In this document: one piece after another, positions 49,129-58,153 of the stretch | Position numbering within the stretch: position 1 is the first letter of the stretch | How the letters are laid out: the number at the start of each line of letters is the position of its first letter | Assembly: GCF_000213055.1 (NCBI RefSeq) | Contig: NZ_CM001165.1 | Location: 5,850,945-5,914,944, forward strand | Source of the DNA: Streptomyces sp. Tu6071 | GTDB taxonomy: Bacteria; Actinomycetota; Actinomycetes; Streptomycetales; Streptomycetaceae | Reading direction: 5' to 3' | DNA: 64,000 bases | The notes under the pieces: generated by a model | The model's input: only the letters and a program-made list of their open reading frames with translations | The model's database searches: none | What the model was told of the DNA's origin: nothing | Program-made: the position numbers and the translations under genes

Positions 49129-50291
49129 CGCGCGTGTCCCTCCTTCGAGCGCGCTGAGGGGTGTGAGGAGGGCTTGGCTGCGGCGCTCGTTGCAGCGGGG
49201 CGACTGCGGGCGCGCGCGAGGCCGGGCTGGGCTGCCTCGCGGATCTGCTCTTCCCGCGTCCGGCCGACGGCGGGAGGCATTCCCGTGCGCGCCTGCTCCC
49301 GCCGGTTGCGGGGAGAGGAGATCGTTTCGAGAGCCAAGCGCCCGTGGTGCACGAGCCGGGCGGGGGAGTACCGGATATCACCGGCCATGTTCTGCACGCG
49401 GTCGGCGGCGAGATCGATGGCCCGGAGCAGGCCGGAGGCGAGAACGCGCTCGCCTAGCCAGTCGAGCGAACCCGCTGCCGGTCCCCGGCTGACGGCGTCG
49501 AGGCGGCGGCGGTTCTCGGGCGACAGCAAGTCGCGCCGACGGACCTCCCACGTCAACGTCAGGGTGTCGACGGGCTCTCCACGGTGTGCGAGAGCGCGTG
49601 CGCAGGTGAACAGATCCCCGTACGCGGCGAAGTCGCCGGGTTCGAGCCAGGAGATCGCCTCCAGCCCAGAGGCCCTTCCCCGTTCGAGTGCGGCGAGAAG
49701 GTCACGTTCGTGCTCGACGGGGAGGTTGAGCGGCGAGTGCACCGCGTCGTCGAGGGCCGGCGCGTGCCCCCTGGCCCGGGGAGGTGCGCCCCACCGCCGT
49801 CCCACGGCGTCGAGGTGCTCGGCGAGGGCGTCCACGCGACGAAGAGCAGTGCTCAGTGCTGTGTCCAGGCCGGAGCGGTGCACCTCCCGCGCGGCTTGTC
49901 GTGTGGCCGTGGCGTGGCGCAGTACGGAGCGGTGGAGCGAGCCTTCGAGGACCATGCGCCCGTAGACCGGAGCGTGGTCGACGTACGGGCAGGAAGCGAT
50001 CAGGTCGTGGAGGTACGGAGCCGAGAGCCCGCGCACGCGCCGCTGAGCCTCGCCGAGGATCGCCTGCGGCCAGGCGAGGGTGACCGGCTCGGCCTGCGCC
50101 TCGGTTGCCTTCGCGGGGGCCATGGCCTGGGCGGCGGCGAACAGGGCGGTGTGGTGGGGGGAGTGGAAGTCGTCGGGATGCAGCCAGGAGAGACGGTCGA
50201 GTTGGGAGGGTGAGAGCAGGACGGCCCCGAGCAGGGCCTGCTCGGCGCGCAGCAGCGGGTCGACCCACGGCGTCATGCGGGCGTGTTCCAC
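49125..50291 (-). CDS. DnaB N-terminal-domain-like protein
   Basis: 388 aa. Two repeats of the DnaB-N helical domain: RAEQALLGAVLLSPSQLDRL with HPDDFHSPHHTALFAAAQAM (residues ~15-120), and PVEHERDLLAALERGRASGL with LEPGDFAAYGDLFTCARALA (~190-300). There is no RecA-like ATPase domain, so it is not a helicase itself; it may bind primase or host DnaB to recruit them to the element. The tail is disordered. It sits between the coupling protein and the DNA methyltransferase. Confidence 0.75.
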   Translation of the reverse strand: MEHARMTPWVDPLLRAEQALLGAVLLSPSQLDRLSWLHPDDFHSPHHTALFAAAQAMAPAKATEAQAEPVTLAWPQAILGEAQRRVRGLSAPYLHDLIASCPYVDHAPVYGRMVLEGSLHRSVLRHATATRQAAREVHRSGLDTALSTALRRVDALAEHLDAVGRRWGAPPRARGHAPALDDAVHSPLNLPVEHERDLLAALERGRASGLEAISWLEPGDFAAYGDLFTCARALAHRGEPVDTLTLTWEVRRRDLLSPENRRRLDAVSRGPAAGSLDWLGERVLASGLLRAIDLAADRVQNMAGDIRYSPARLVHHGRLALETISSPRNRREQARTGMPPAVGRTREEQIREAAQPGLARARSRPAATSAAAKPSSHPSARSKEGHAR

Positions 50292-50325
50292 TTCGGCGGG
50301 GCCGGCCAGCTCAGGGGTGGTGTGG

Positions 50326-52153
50326 TCATGAGCACGCTCCGAAGTCGTCCTGGGTGAGCTTGGCGAGGGCCCGGTCAGTGATGGATGCGGTCGCGGCGTC
50401 CGAGGCGGGCCCGAGGGTCTTGGCCGAGGGCTCCGCGTACCAGGGCTTGAGATCGATGAGCGCGATGCGCGTACCGGTGGCCAGAACCAGCGCCTTGCCC
50501 TTGGGGAGGGCGCGGATCTGGTCCGGGGGGAGGATGCGCTCGGTGCGCAAGCTCACCGAGGTTGACGTGCCGCTCTCGGAGCGCGAGACGGAGGTCGTCT
50601 GCACTTCGTGCTCGCCGATGGCCCGCGAGAGCTGGTCCGCGAAGTCGATGTCGTCGATGCCGGAGCCGACCAGCTTGATCGTCGCGGCCGACCAGAGGGC
50701 GTCCATACCGTTGTCGCCCCACACGCGTTTCCCCTGCTTGTAGCTCTGCAAGATCGTGATGGGGAGTACGCCTCGGCTGCCCAAGTGCGAGTAGAGATCG
50801 GGGAGATCGCTGATGCGGCAGACGTTCGCGGCTTCGTCGAGTACGCACAGGGCGGGCGGGTCGAGCCTGCCTCCGCTGCGCTCGGCGACGGCGACGGCCG
50901 CGCGCATCACCGAGTCGGCGGCGGCGGCGATGATCGCCGCCGCGCTCCCGCCCCCGTCCTTGGAGAGCAGGAAGAGGGTGTCCCGGGACTGGGCGAAGTC
51001 GAACGGCCGGAACTCGGGCAGTTTTGCCGAGCGGGTCACCCACGCGGCGATCTCCGGTTCGAGGAGGCAGCTCGCGTACTGACGGGACGTCTCGTAGATC
51101 CCGTCCCGGGTCTCGACGGCACCGGAGACGGTGCCCTGGAGCTGAGCGGCCACGGCGTGGTGGCCGGCGTCGGCCAGCAGGTCGACGGGGGTGCGGTCCG
51201 AGGGCGAGGCGAGCCAGGCGAGGACATCGGTCACGGGCCGTCCGGCGGAGGCGGCGGCGAGGAAGAGCGCCGCCAAGGTGTTGCTCGCGGCGGTCGACCA
51301 GAAGTCGTTGCTGTTGTTCTCGTCCACCGACGCGGCCACGAAGTGCCCCGCCAAGCGCTTCGCGCCCGCCAGATCATGAGCGGAATCGAGGATGTCCCAC
51401 CACATCCGCCGGGGGTAGTGCGCGATCTGCTGGGGATCGAGCGTCCACACGGTCCCCACCGCAGCCCGCGCGTCGAACGTCGTGGTGAAGGCATCGCCGC
51501 CCGCCTTGTTCGAGGTGAGGACCACCGGCCCGGGGGCATCCAGCATCGCGGGGATCGCCAAGCCCGTCGTCTTGCCGGAGCGCGGAGCCATGATTGCGAC
51601 GATCACGTCCTCCCAGCTCGCGCGCACCTCGGCGCGGCCCAGGACACCGAGACGGACGCCCCGGTCCGCGGCAGGTACCTCTTTTCCAGCTCCGGTCCTT
51701 CAGGCTCGGGCGGAGCGCGATCGCCCGCCGCGCGATCGCCTTGCCCGTGAGGGCGGCCACGTCCTTGCGCGAGGCCATCCCCTGGCGGCGACCGGAGGCG
51801 AAGCGCGCCCAGAGGAGGGCGGCGAGCCCGGCGAGAGCGACGGTGAGAACGGCGGGCACGATCCGGACGCCGACCAGGAGCGCGAGCGGAGGCAGCCGCG
51901 GCCAGAGGACGTCAGGGTGGAGCGCGGCCTCCACGGGGGCGAAGGGCGACCAACCACGCTGCCCAAGCGCGAGGTTGACGGCGTTCCCCACGAGGTAGGC
52001 GAAGGTGCCGTACGTGAGGCCGGCGCCGACGGCGCCGAGCAGCGTGACAAGAGCTGCGTCGGTGCCGGTGGCGGAGGTGGGCGGGCGAGGGGTGCGCAAA
52101 CGTTTCTCCAGGTGGGCTGGCGACGGGGGCGTGCTGCCTGCTGCGGTCTGCAC
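50326..52153 (-). pseudogene. VirD4/TraG-type coupling protein with one frameshift
   Basis: The N-terminal part (start near GTG 52153) has two membrane helices, LLGAVGAGLTYGTFAYLVGN and VGVRIVPAVLTVALAGLAAL, and a linker to RPSLKDRSWK. One extra A in the AAAA run near 51681 shifts the frame; the C-terminal part reads EVPAADRGVRLGVLGRAEVR, Walker A IMAPRSGKTTGLAIPAMLDA, Walker B PPALCVLDEAANVCRISDLP and ITILQSYKQGKRVWGDNGMD. Repaired length is about 608 aa. It would link the relaxosome to the secretion channel. Either inactive or affected by a base-calling error. Confidence 0.85.
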
Positions 52154-52223
52154 ATCAGAGGTCCCATACCGGTACGAGGGCTGAGGGTGGTCCCGGATCG
52201 GCGCCCGCGCGGGACCGGCTCTT

Positions 52224-53483
52224 CTACTGCGCAGGCTCGGGTTCGACGTGGAGCACGAGCGCGGCTTCTGCCGCGTCCCGTGCGGTGACGGCGTCGGTGA
52301 GCGTGGGCCCCGAGGTGATGAGGTAGCCGATGCGCGCCTCGTCGAGGGAACCGTTCGGGGGGAGCGCGACCCGGTCTCCGGCGTCACGCAGCCAGCCCCA
52401 CTCGCCAAGGCGGCCCGCACCGCTGCCCCTGGGAGGAAGGGCGTTGAAACGCCGCTCGGTGAGGGTGCCGGAGGTCTTGGGGTAGAGGAGGCGTACGGCC
52501 GCCGCACCGTGGCGGGTCGGCATGAGGTCGGGCGTCATGTCCGCCGCCACCGAGGCGGCAATGCCCGGGAGGTCAAGGCCAGTCGCCCGGCACACCAGGC
52601 GTCCGATCCAGTCGCCGCCGATACGTGCGTTCACCTCGATGATGCGCGGCCCGTTCTTCGTGACGCGCATCTCGACGTGCGAGATCCCGTCCGTCACACC
52701 GAGCGCCGCGAGGGCCTGCCGGGCGACCGGGGAGACGAGGGGAAGCAGCGAATCGTCGCGCTCCACGGTGTGGCCGACCTCTTCGAAGAAGGGCGCGAAC
52801 GAGACCTCCTTGCGAGTGACGGCGAGAGCAACGGTCTCGCCCGCGAAGGTCATGCACTCCACCGAGATCTCCGGCCCGTCCAGGTACTCCTCGACGAGAA
52901 CGCCGTGCCCTTCGGGGCCCTGCTCCCCGGCTCCCGCATTCGCGAACTCCCATGCCTCGGCCAGCGCTTCGGGCCGGGAGGCCTTGATCACGCCGATGCT
53001 CGCGGCGTGGGAGGCCGGCTTCAAGACGACGGGGTAGCCGATGGTGGCGGCGGCCTGGGCCGCCTCGTGCACCGACTGGACACGCACCGACCGGGCCGAG
53101 GGCACTCCGGCCTCGGCGAACAGGCGCCGGGTGGTTCCCTTGTCCCGGCAGGCGAGCATCGCCTCGACGGAGTTGCCGCGCAGCCCGAGCCGTTGGGTGA
53201 GGGTGGCGGCGGGGACGAGAGCGTATTCGTCCCACGTCAGCACACCACCGATCTCATGACGTGCGGCAATGGCCAGACCGGCGGCGACCACGGCGTCGGC
53301 ATCACGCGGGTCGGCGACCTCGTGGTCGACGACGAGGTCGCCGACCAGCCCGGCAGGAGGCGCGGCGTCGATGACGACGAGTTCATGCTCGGCGGCGGCC
53401 GACTCCCAGCAGTAGCCACGGTATGTCTCATCCGTCCCGCCCACGATCACGAGGACGGGCAGAGCGGAGGAAGAGAAGGGCAT
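52224..53483 (-). CDS. ATP-grasp carboxylate-amine ligase
   Basis: 419 aa from ATG 53483 with GGAG seven bases upstream. N-domain VLVIVGGTDETYRGYCWESA; ATP-grasp core GYPVVLKPASHAASIGVIKA, HGVLVEEYLDGPEISVECMT, metal-binding HVEMRVTKNGPRIIEVNARI with E and N ligands, and GLDLPGIAASVAADM. It resembles single-domain L-amino-acid ligases and BtrJ-like enzymes making amides or dipeptides from free acids. The adjacent MFS gene suggests export of the product. Confidence 0.85.
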   Translation of the reverse strand: MPFSSSALPVLVIVGGTDETYRGYCWESAAAEHELVVIDAAPPAGLVGDLVVDHEVADPRDADAVVAAGLAIAARHEIGGVLTWDEYALVPAATLTQRLGLRGNSVEAMLACRDKGTTRRLFAEAGVPSARSVRVQSVHEAAQAAATIGYPVVLKPASHAASIGVIKASRPEALAEAWEFANAGAGEQGPEGHGVLVEEYLDGPEISVECMTFAGETVALAVTRKEVSFAPFFEEVGHTVERDDSLLPLVSPVARQALAALGVTDGISHVEMRVTKNGPRIIEVNARIGGDWIGRLVCRATGLDLPGIAASVAADMTPDLMPTRHGAAAVRLLYPKTSGTLTERRFNALPPRGSGAGRLGEWGWLRDAGDRVALPPNGSLDEARIGYLITSGPTLTDAVTARDAAEAALVLHVEPEPAQ

Positions 53484-53518
53484 GGTGATACTCCAAGTTC
53501 CTTTTGCGGGTGGGTATT

Positions 53519-54730
53519 TCAGAGCGCGGTGGTAGGGGCGTCGCTCGTGCGTAGCCGCCACAGCGCGCCCCCGAGCACGAGGCCCTGGACGAGAGAGCAG
53601 ACGGCCACCACGGTCCCCAGGTGAGAGGACGGGACCGCTCCGACGACGAGGCCGGCCACGGGGAGGGGCACGAGGACGCAGATGATCGACGCGGAGAGGG
53701 TCGACGCGAAACCCGAGGCCGGGATGAGCCGAGCGCGAAGGGTCCGGAGCACCACGGTCAGGCCGCCCTCGGCGGCCATCATCACCGCCACCGCCCCCGC
53801 GTAGGACGCGAAGTCCGGGGCCACGGCGACGGCGAAGCAGCCGGTGGTGCAGAGCCCGGCCGAGGCAGCTCCCACAGGCCATATCCCCCAGCGGGTGATG
53901 AGCCGCTGAGCAGCCCAGACGACGCCGAGCGAGCCGAGTGCCGCCAGCGTCCACACGAGACCGAGGTGCGCGGCCGACCCGTCGAAGCGCTCGACGACCA
54001 CGATCGGCGCGCCGGCCTGCACGAGCCCGGTCGCGGCATTCGAGGCCGCCAGGCCGCCGACGAGCCACAGCAAAGCGGGTATCGAGCACAAGGTCCGCCA
54101 GCCGTTTCGCAGCCCGCCTCCAGCGCGATGAGGCGCGGTCAATGCTTCCGTCTGCTTCGGCGTGAGGCAGCTCGTCGCGAGTGCAAGAGCGGTGACGCTC
54201 AGGAGGAGAGGCACCGGTCCCGCGAGGAGGAGCAGCCCACCGAGAGCCGGCCCCGCCAGACCTGCCCCCATGTCGATCCCGGTGAGACCCGCCTGCACCC
54301 GGTGCGGGACGGACGCGTGGCGCGCCGCCTCCGCGCCGAGCGCTTCCGAGGCCACGTACCCGATCTCCGCGAGCAATCCGCTGAGCGCGCCGAGGACGAG
54401 CACCGTCGCCGTACGGCCTCGGTCTTCGTGCACACCGAGGAGGACGGCCGCAGCGCCGCACAAGCAACCGGCCCGCACCAAATTCCCCCAGCGAAGAATC
54501 CGCGCGGGGCCGTACCGGTCCGCGAGGCCGCCCGCAATTCCGAAGGCCCCGATCCGGGGCGTCCACTCCACGGCGAAGACGAGCCCGGTGAGCGCGGGCG
54601 AGCCCGTCGTGAGCAGGACCAGCAGCGGGATCGCGTACGTGATGAGCGCACTCGCCAGGGCGTCCGACCCCCGCACCGCGTACAGCCTCGGACGGGAAAG
54701 GGAGGTGAGAGCGACGGTCACCGCACACAT
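53519..54730 (-). CDS. MFS transporter, probable exporter
   Basis: 403 aa with about 12 hydrophobic helices (for example ASALITYAIPLLVLLTTGSP, TATVLVLGALSGLLAEIGYV, GPVPLLLSVTALALATSCLT, SASIICVLVPLPVAGLVVGA). GGLADRYGPARILRWGN is the MFS loop 2-3 signature (G-x-x-(A)D-R-x-G-x-x). It is 35 bases upstream of the ATP-grasp gene on the same strand and overlaps the preceding gene by 13 bases, so the three are one operon. Confidence 0.85.
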   Translation of the reverse strand: MCAVTVALTSLSRPRLYAVRGSDALASALITYAIPLLVLLTTGSPALTGLVFAVEWTPRIGAFGIAGGLADRYGPARILRWGNLVRAGCLCGAAAVLLGVHEDRGRTATVLVLGALSGLLAEIGYVASEALGAEAARHASVPHRVQAGLTGIDMGAGLAGPALGGLLLLAGPVPLLLSVTALALATSCLTPKQTEALTAPHRAGGGLRNGWRTLCSIPALLWLVGGLAASNAATGLVQAGAPIVVVERFDGSAAHLGLVWTLAALGSLGVVWAAQRLITRWGIWPVGAASAGLCTTGCFAVAVAPDFASYAGAVAVMMAAEGGLTVVLRTLRARLIPASGFASTLSASIICVLVPLPVAGLVVGAVPSSHLGTVVAVCSLVQGLVLGGALWRLRTSDAPTTAL

Positions 54731-55356
54731 CCGCCTCGTCCAGCCGCAGGAGGCGGGATCGGGGGAAGAGCGGGTTCGCCTGCACCACGTCCGCTGTTCT
54801 GCACCTGCGAAGCACGGACTGCCACGTCCCGGGCCGGGTCGAGGGAGGCGGTTTCGGCAGGCACGCTCTTGAGGTCCTCCGCGATGGACCAGAGGAGATC
54901 GGCCGCACCCTCAAGGCGATCCGGCAACTCGTACGCCTCGGGGGCAAGATCCTTCACCTGCTCGGCCGCCGCCTGCACCGCCTCCTGCACGCGCACCAGC
55001 GCACCGTGTTCGGGGTCGAGGAGCTGGCGGAGGTGATCGCCGAGGGCGACGGCGCCTTCGGCGCCCCGTACGGCATCCGACAGATCCCGGATGCGGTCCC
55101 CGAGCGGGTGGAGACGCTCGCCGAGGCCGGGAGAGAAGCGGACCTCGTAGCGGGCCGTAGTAAGCATGTCCACGGCGTGGGCGGTGGTCGAGTCCCGGAG
55201 GGACGGCTCCATCTGTGCCGCCAGCCGGTGCCGAAGGCCGTGCCAGTCCGAGTGGCGCTTGAACCCCGCGCGCTCCAGCAGTTGATGGGCCAGGGTGTCG
55301 CCGCCGAGGGCGACGACAGCTCCGGTCGGCTGCTGAGTGATCGTGATCGACAACAT
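54718..55356 (-). CDS. Hypothetical helical protein
   Basis: 212 aa. TGAVVALGGDTLAHQLLERA, GFKRHSDWHGLRHRLAAQME and ARYEVRFSPGLGERLHPLGD precede long amphipathic helices (LVRVQEAVQAAAEQVKDLAP). No family named. Opens the ATP-grasp/MFS operon. The MAKPRFLR-type motif lies 85 bases upstream. Confidence 0.65.
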   Translation of the reverse strand: MLSITITQQPTGAVVALGGDTLAHQLLERAGFKRHSDWHGLRHRLAAQMEPSLRDSTTAHAVDMLTTARYEVRFSPGLGERLHPLGDRIRDLSDAVRGAEGAVALGDHLRQLLDPEHGALVRVQEAVQAAAEQVKDLAPEAYELPDRLEGAADLLWSIAEDLKSVPAETASLDPARDVAVRASQVQNSGRGAGEPALPPIPPPAAGRGGCVR

Positions 55357-55719
55357 GAACTCCCGCCGCGCGGCACTGTGAAGGCCCTGTGCCTGAGACC
55401 GCGTTGGGGGAGAGGATCCGGAGAAAGCGCGGTTTGGCCATGCCGAAGAAACCTGGTAGAAGCCCCGAGGACTCGCATTAGGGAAAATGCTTCCCTTCTC
55501 CTCGAAAGCGGCAACTCTTTCCAGTCAACTTTGCCGTCACTTGGCGTACGTATCCGTCCCCACCCTCGTGAAGCACCTTGCTCCATCTGGGCCTCCCTTG
55601 ATCGCGAAGTGAAGGTGTTGCTGACCTGAAATTTGCTATGCAAGCCCTTCCATCTATCGGGACGTGTCGTCGAGGTGATGGCATAGGAGGCGTCAGCAGG
55701 CAACGACAGAAGGGCATTC
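55357..55719. other. Divergent intergenic region with second MAKPRFLR motif
   Basis: 363 bases between the minus-strand operon and the secreted nuclease gene. Minus-strand 55441-55408 repeats the leader motif found at 47935-47902 (29 of 34 bases identical). The part from about 55475 to 55719 is less GC-rich than flanking DNA, matching the nuclease islet. No other gene supported. Confidence 0.5.
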
Positions 55720-56997
55720 GTGACTAATAGCCGAAGAACGAATTCCGAAGGCGTGTGGCGGCTATTCCTGCTTTTCGTGGCAGGGCTTCTGGTGGTCGCT
55801 ACTGCCACCGACGCCAGCGCCGGTTCTCAGTCGGCTTCCGTGCGAGGGCACGGAAACAGGCAAAGCGTACGGCCGTCGCAGGAGAATACTCCGGGCTCCA
55901 ATGAGGTGGCGTCTAAGCCAGGGCCGAAAAGTCTCCGGGCCCGCGAAAACTGCAGCTCACCCGATCCCGCTGGACGTGGGACGTGCTGGAGTATATCTAG
56001 CGAGGGTAGCTCCGGCATGCTCGCTCGTCATCCGTCGAATGCGGCGGCAATCGCATATCCTGAATGGTGTGCAGACGCCATAGGGGGAGTTCGGGGTGTG
56101 CGGACGAAGGTCTGCGAAAGCACCCCTAACGCGCGGTTTCAGACCTATAAGACCGTAGACGGCGTACGGACAGTGACAGGCGAGGCGAACATCGTCGTCA
56201 TCAGCTATTCGTACGGTGACACCGGCCTGTCCACGATCGGCCACGCTCTGACTCTCTCTGCAACATCTAGTTGGGGCGACACAACCGGCGCGACATACAC
56301 GGCCGTGGCGGAGAGCGTTGACAGCAAGTGCCCCTTGGACGCTCCTAGCAGCTTCACCGGAGCCGTCTCCCCTCTCAACACATGGGGCGAAGGGGAGGCA
56401 TTCTTCGCTAGCACCGCCACTACGTCGGGAGATGTTGAGTATTGCCCCACCAGCTGGGGCGTAACGTTCACGGCGCCCGGTTATGCGGAGAGCACAACGG
56501 GGCATTTCAGCTTCGATGAATTCCGGTGTGACAACGCAACTGAGGGGCGAACGGCCGCTGGCTGCGTCGTCCCGTGGTACGCGTCCACGCTCTACTATCC
56601 GAGTGCCACTTACCCCGAGCTGGCCTCCCATGTGGCTCGTGCTCAAGCGTCGGGTCTCCCTGGAGCGACTTTCGACGCCCCCCTGACTCGCCTCTATAAT
56701 GGGACATCGTCGGAGCTAAATCGGCAGATGGCATGCGGGGATGCCCCGAGTGTTACCGGTAAGTCCTGCGACGAGTACCCGATCGCCCTCTCGGAGCAAG
56801 GTCTGGCCTTTGGTGGGACGCGTCGAACATTCTCCGGCTGCTCCATGGCCGGCGTGCCGTCCGGAACCGGCCCTTCCGGCGTGAGTGCGTGCATGATCAA
56901 GGCGCAAGAGAATAATGCGCAGGGCGGCCTCAATACGCAGTTCTTCCGCCGCGAAAGAGTGCTGCTCCACGATCCGTTCCGCGTGGATCCATCGTGA
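55720..56997 (+). CDS. Secreted NucA/NucB-type nuclease, probable toxin or DNase
   Basis: 425 aa. N-terminal signal peptide with core LFLLFVAGLLVVATATDASA. A long middle region with several Cys (YPEWCADAIGG, SKCPLDAPSSFTGA, EYCPTSWGVTF) is followed by a C-terminal NucA/NucB-like domain: GKSCDEYPIALSEQGLAFGG, KAQENNAQGGLNTQFFRRER and LLHDPFRVDP, matching the CDEYPFA...EN..QG...DPF pattern. Base use is less GC-rich than the flanking operons, suggesting separate acquisition. A hairpin and a small gene follow; the small gene may encode immunity. Confidence 0.75.
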   Translation: MTNSRRTNSEGVWRLFLLFVAGLLVVATATDASAGSQSASVRGHGNRQSVRPSQENTPGSNEVASKPGPKSLRARENCSSPDPAGRGTCWSISSEGSSGMLARHPSNAAAIAYPEWCADAIGGVRGVRTKVCESTPNARFQTYKTVDGVRTVTGEANIVVISYSYGDTGLSTIGHALTLSATSSWGDTTGATYTAVAESVDSKCPLDAPSSFTGAVSPLNTWGEGEAFFASTATTSGDVEYCPTSWGVTFTAPGYAESTTGHFSFDEFRCDNATEGRTAAGCVVPWYASTLYYPSATYPELASHVARAQASGLPGATFDAPLTRLYNGTSSELNRQMACGDAPSVTGKSCDEYPIALSEQGLAFGGTRRTFSGCSMAGVPSGTGPSGVSACMIKAQENNAQGGLNTQFFRRERVLLHDPFRVDPS

Positions 56998-57022
56998 CAA
57001 GTTAGTTCCGCGCGATTCGCCA

Positions 57023-57068
57023 TCACGTGGCCGGGGAAAATGGGGAACCATCTTCCCCGGCCACGTGA
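57023..57068 (+). terminator. Hairpin after the nuclease gene
   Basis: TCACGTGGCCGGGGAA (57023-57038) pairs perfectly with TTCCCCGGCCACGTGA (57053-57068); the loop holds a smaller ATGG/CCAT stem. It starts 26 bases after the nuclease stop and 35 bases before the next ATG, so it may terminate or attenuate transcription into that gene. Confidence 0.75.
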
Positions 57069-57102
57069 TTCATCCGCCGACGTGTGCAAAGTTAAGGATC
57101 AC

Positions 57103-57582
57103 ATGACACGCCTATTGATCACCGATGGAATCTTTGGAGTTCTCGACGACGGCGAGATCCCCATTCAGTCGATAGCCTGGGGGAATGGGCTTGCCTCCGC
57201 CATGCAGAGCGGGGCAATCATTACAACAGGACTGCATTATGGGCACGTTAACGTAGAATGTGAATCACTCGCGGCAAAGCCTGCCTTGGGCTGTGACGGA
57301 GCGTGGGAGGAAATCGTAGAAATCAGCATCACCGCTCCAAAAGCTCGGCTTTTTGTCGAATCTATGGAAAATGGGCCGCACTCGGATCTTCCGATGCTGA
57401 GTAACGAAAAAGATCGCTCCTATCGCCTTCGCGTGTCAGCAAAAGGAAGATCCGCGCCGGATGTCGAAGTTCGAGCAGAAGAGTTCTACAAGCTGCAGTG
57501 CTGGCCACAGCCTCCGTCTGCCCAGTGCGTTCTCCTGAGTAGTGACGCCATCGACCGATCTATTCGGGAGGACCCTCTCTGA
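57103..57582 (+). CDS. Small cytosolic protein, possible immunity partner of the nuclease
   Basis: 159 aa from ATG 57103 with AAGGATC upstream. MTRLLITDGIFGVLDDGEIP, QSIAWGNGLASAMQSGAIIT, WEEIVEISITAPKARLFVES and EVRAEEFYKLQCWPQPPSAQ suggest a beta-rich single domain without signal peptide. Codons are markedly richer in A/T than in neighbours, shared with the upstream nuclease. Pairing as toxin-immunity is inferred from adjacency, localisation and base composition. Confidence 0.6.
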   Translation: MTRLLITDGIFGVLDDGEIPIQSIAWGNGLASAMQSGAIITTGLHYGHVNVECESLAAKPALGCDGAWEEIVEISITAPKARLFVESMENGPHSDLPMLSNEKDRSYRLRVSAKGRSAPDVEVRAEEFYKLQCWPQPPSAQCVLLSSDAIDRSIREDPL

Positions 57583-57646
57583 GTGAAAGGAATCCGCGGT
57601 CGGCGGCCATCGATGCTCTTTATGGTTGGTGGTTCGAGGTCCGAAT

Positions 57647-58098
57647 TCAAATTGCGTACGTTGCTGCTTCCAGCAGCTCCGGAAGGTCGGAGGGGTCGGT
57701 CTTGCGCTGGTCGAGCCACCAGCCCGCGTAGTCCACGCTTCGTGCGGCTTCCTCGACGGTCTCCCACTCGGCCTCCGTCGTGTCTCCCTCCATCACGAGG
57801 GCGGTGTACGCGTCGGAGAGGAGCTGGTGGCGGCAACGGGTAGCCCACGGGACCATTCGTTCCGTGCCATGGAGAACGGCATCTGGTGAAGTTTCGCCCA
57901 CTCCTCGATGGCCTTCTCTTCGGCCGCGCGTTCCTTTGAACGTTCGGCGGCGCGCGCGGTTTTCCAGCAGGTGGTGCAGGGTTGTGCCCCGAGCCACTCG
58001 GCGAAGCCGGCCCGGCGATCGGCGGGGCGGGTAGTGAGGTCTCGTGCTTCCGTGTGGCCGCAGGCGTGCTCGATTGTCCATTCCGTGGGGATTGCCAC
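57647..58098 (-). pseudogene. Zinc-finger hypothetical gene with one frameshift
   Basis: From GTG 58098: AIPTEWTIEHACGHTEARDL, AGFAEWLGAQPCTTCWKTAR (CGH...CxxC zinc site), then EEWAKLHQMP. The frame shifts near 57870 to VLHGTERMVPWATRCRHQLL, VMEGDTTEAEWETVEEAARS and YAGWWLDQRKTDPSDLPELL. Both halves are well preserved, so the indel is recent or an error. Typical of Streptomyces mobile elements; function unknown. Confidence 0.65.
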
Positions 58099-58153
58099 GT
58101 GGTTGTTCCTGCTTTCTGTCCTTTGGGCCTAATCAGCGTGGCTGTATGGCGGC

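Noticed and set aside
52224..54947. Full 907-aa minus-strand frame covering ATP-grasp and MFS regions
   Set aside because: Only the part from ATG 53483 is ATP-grasp; upstream of it the frame is a shadow of the MFS gene.
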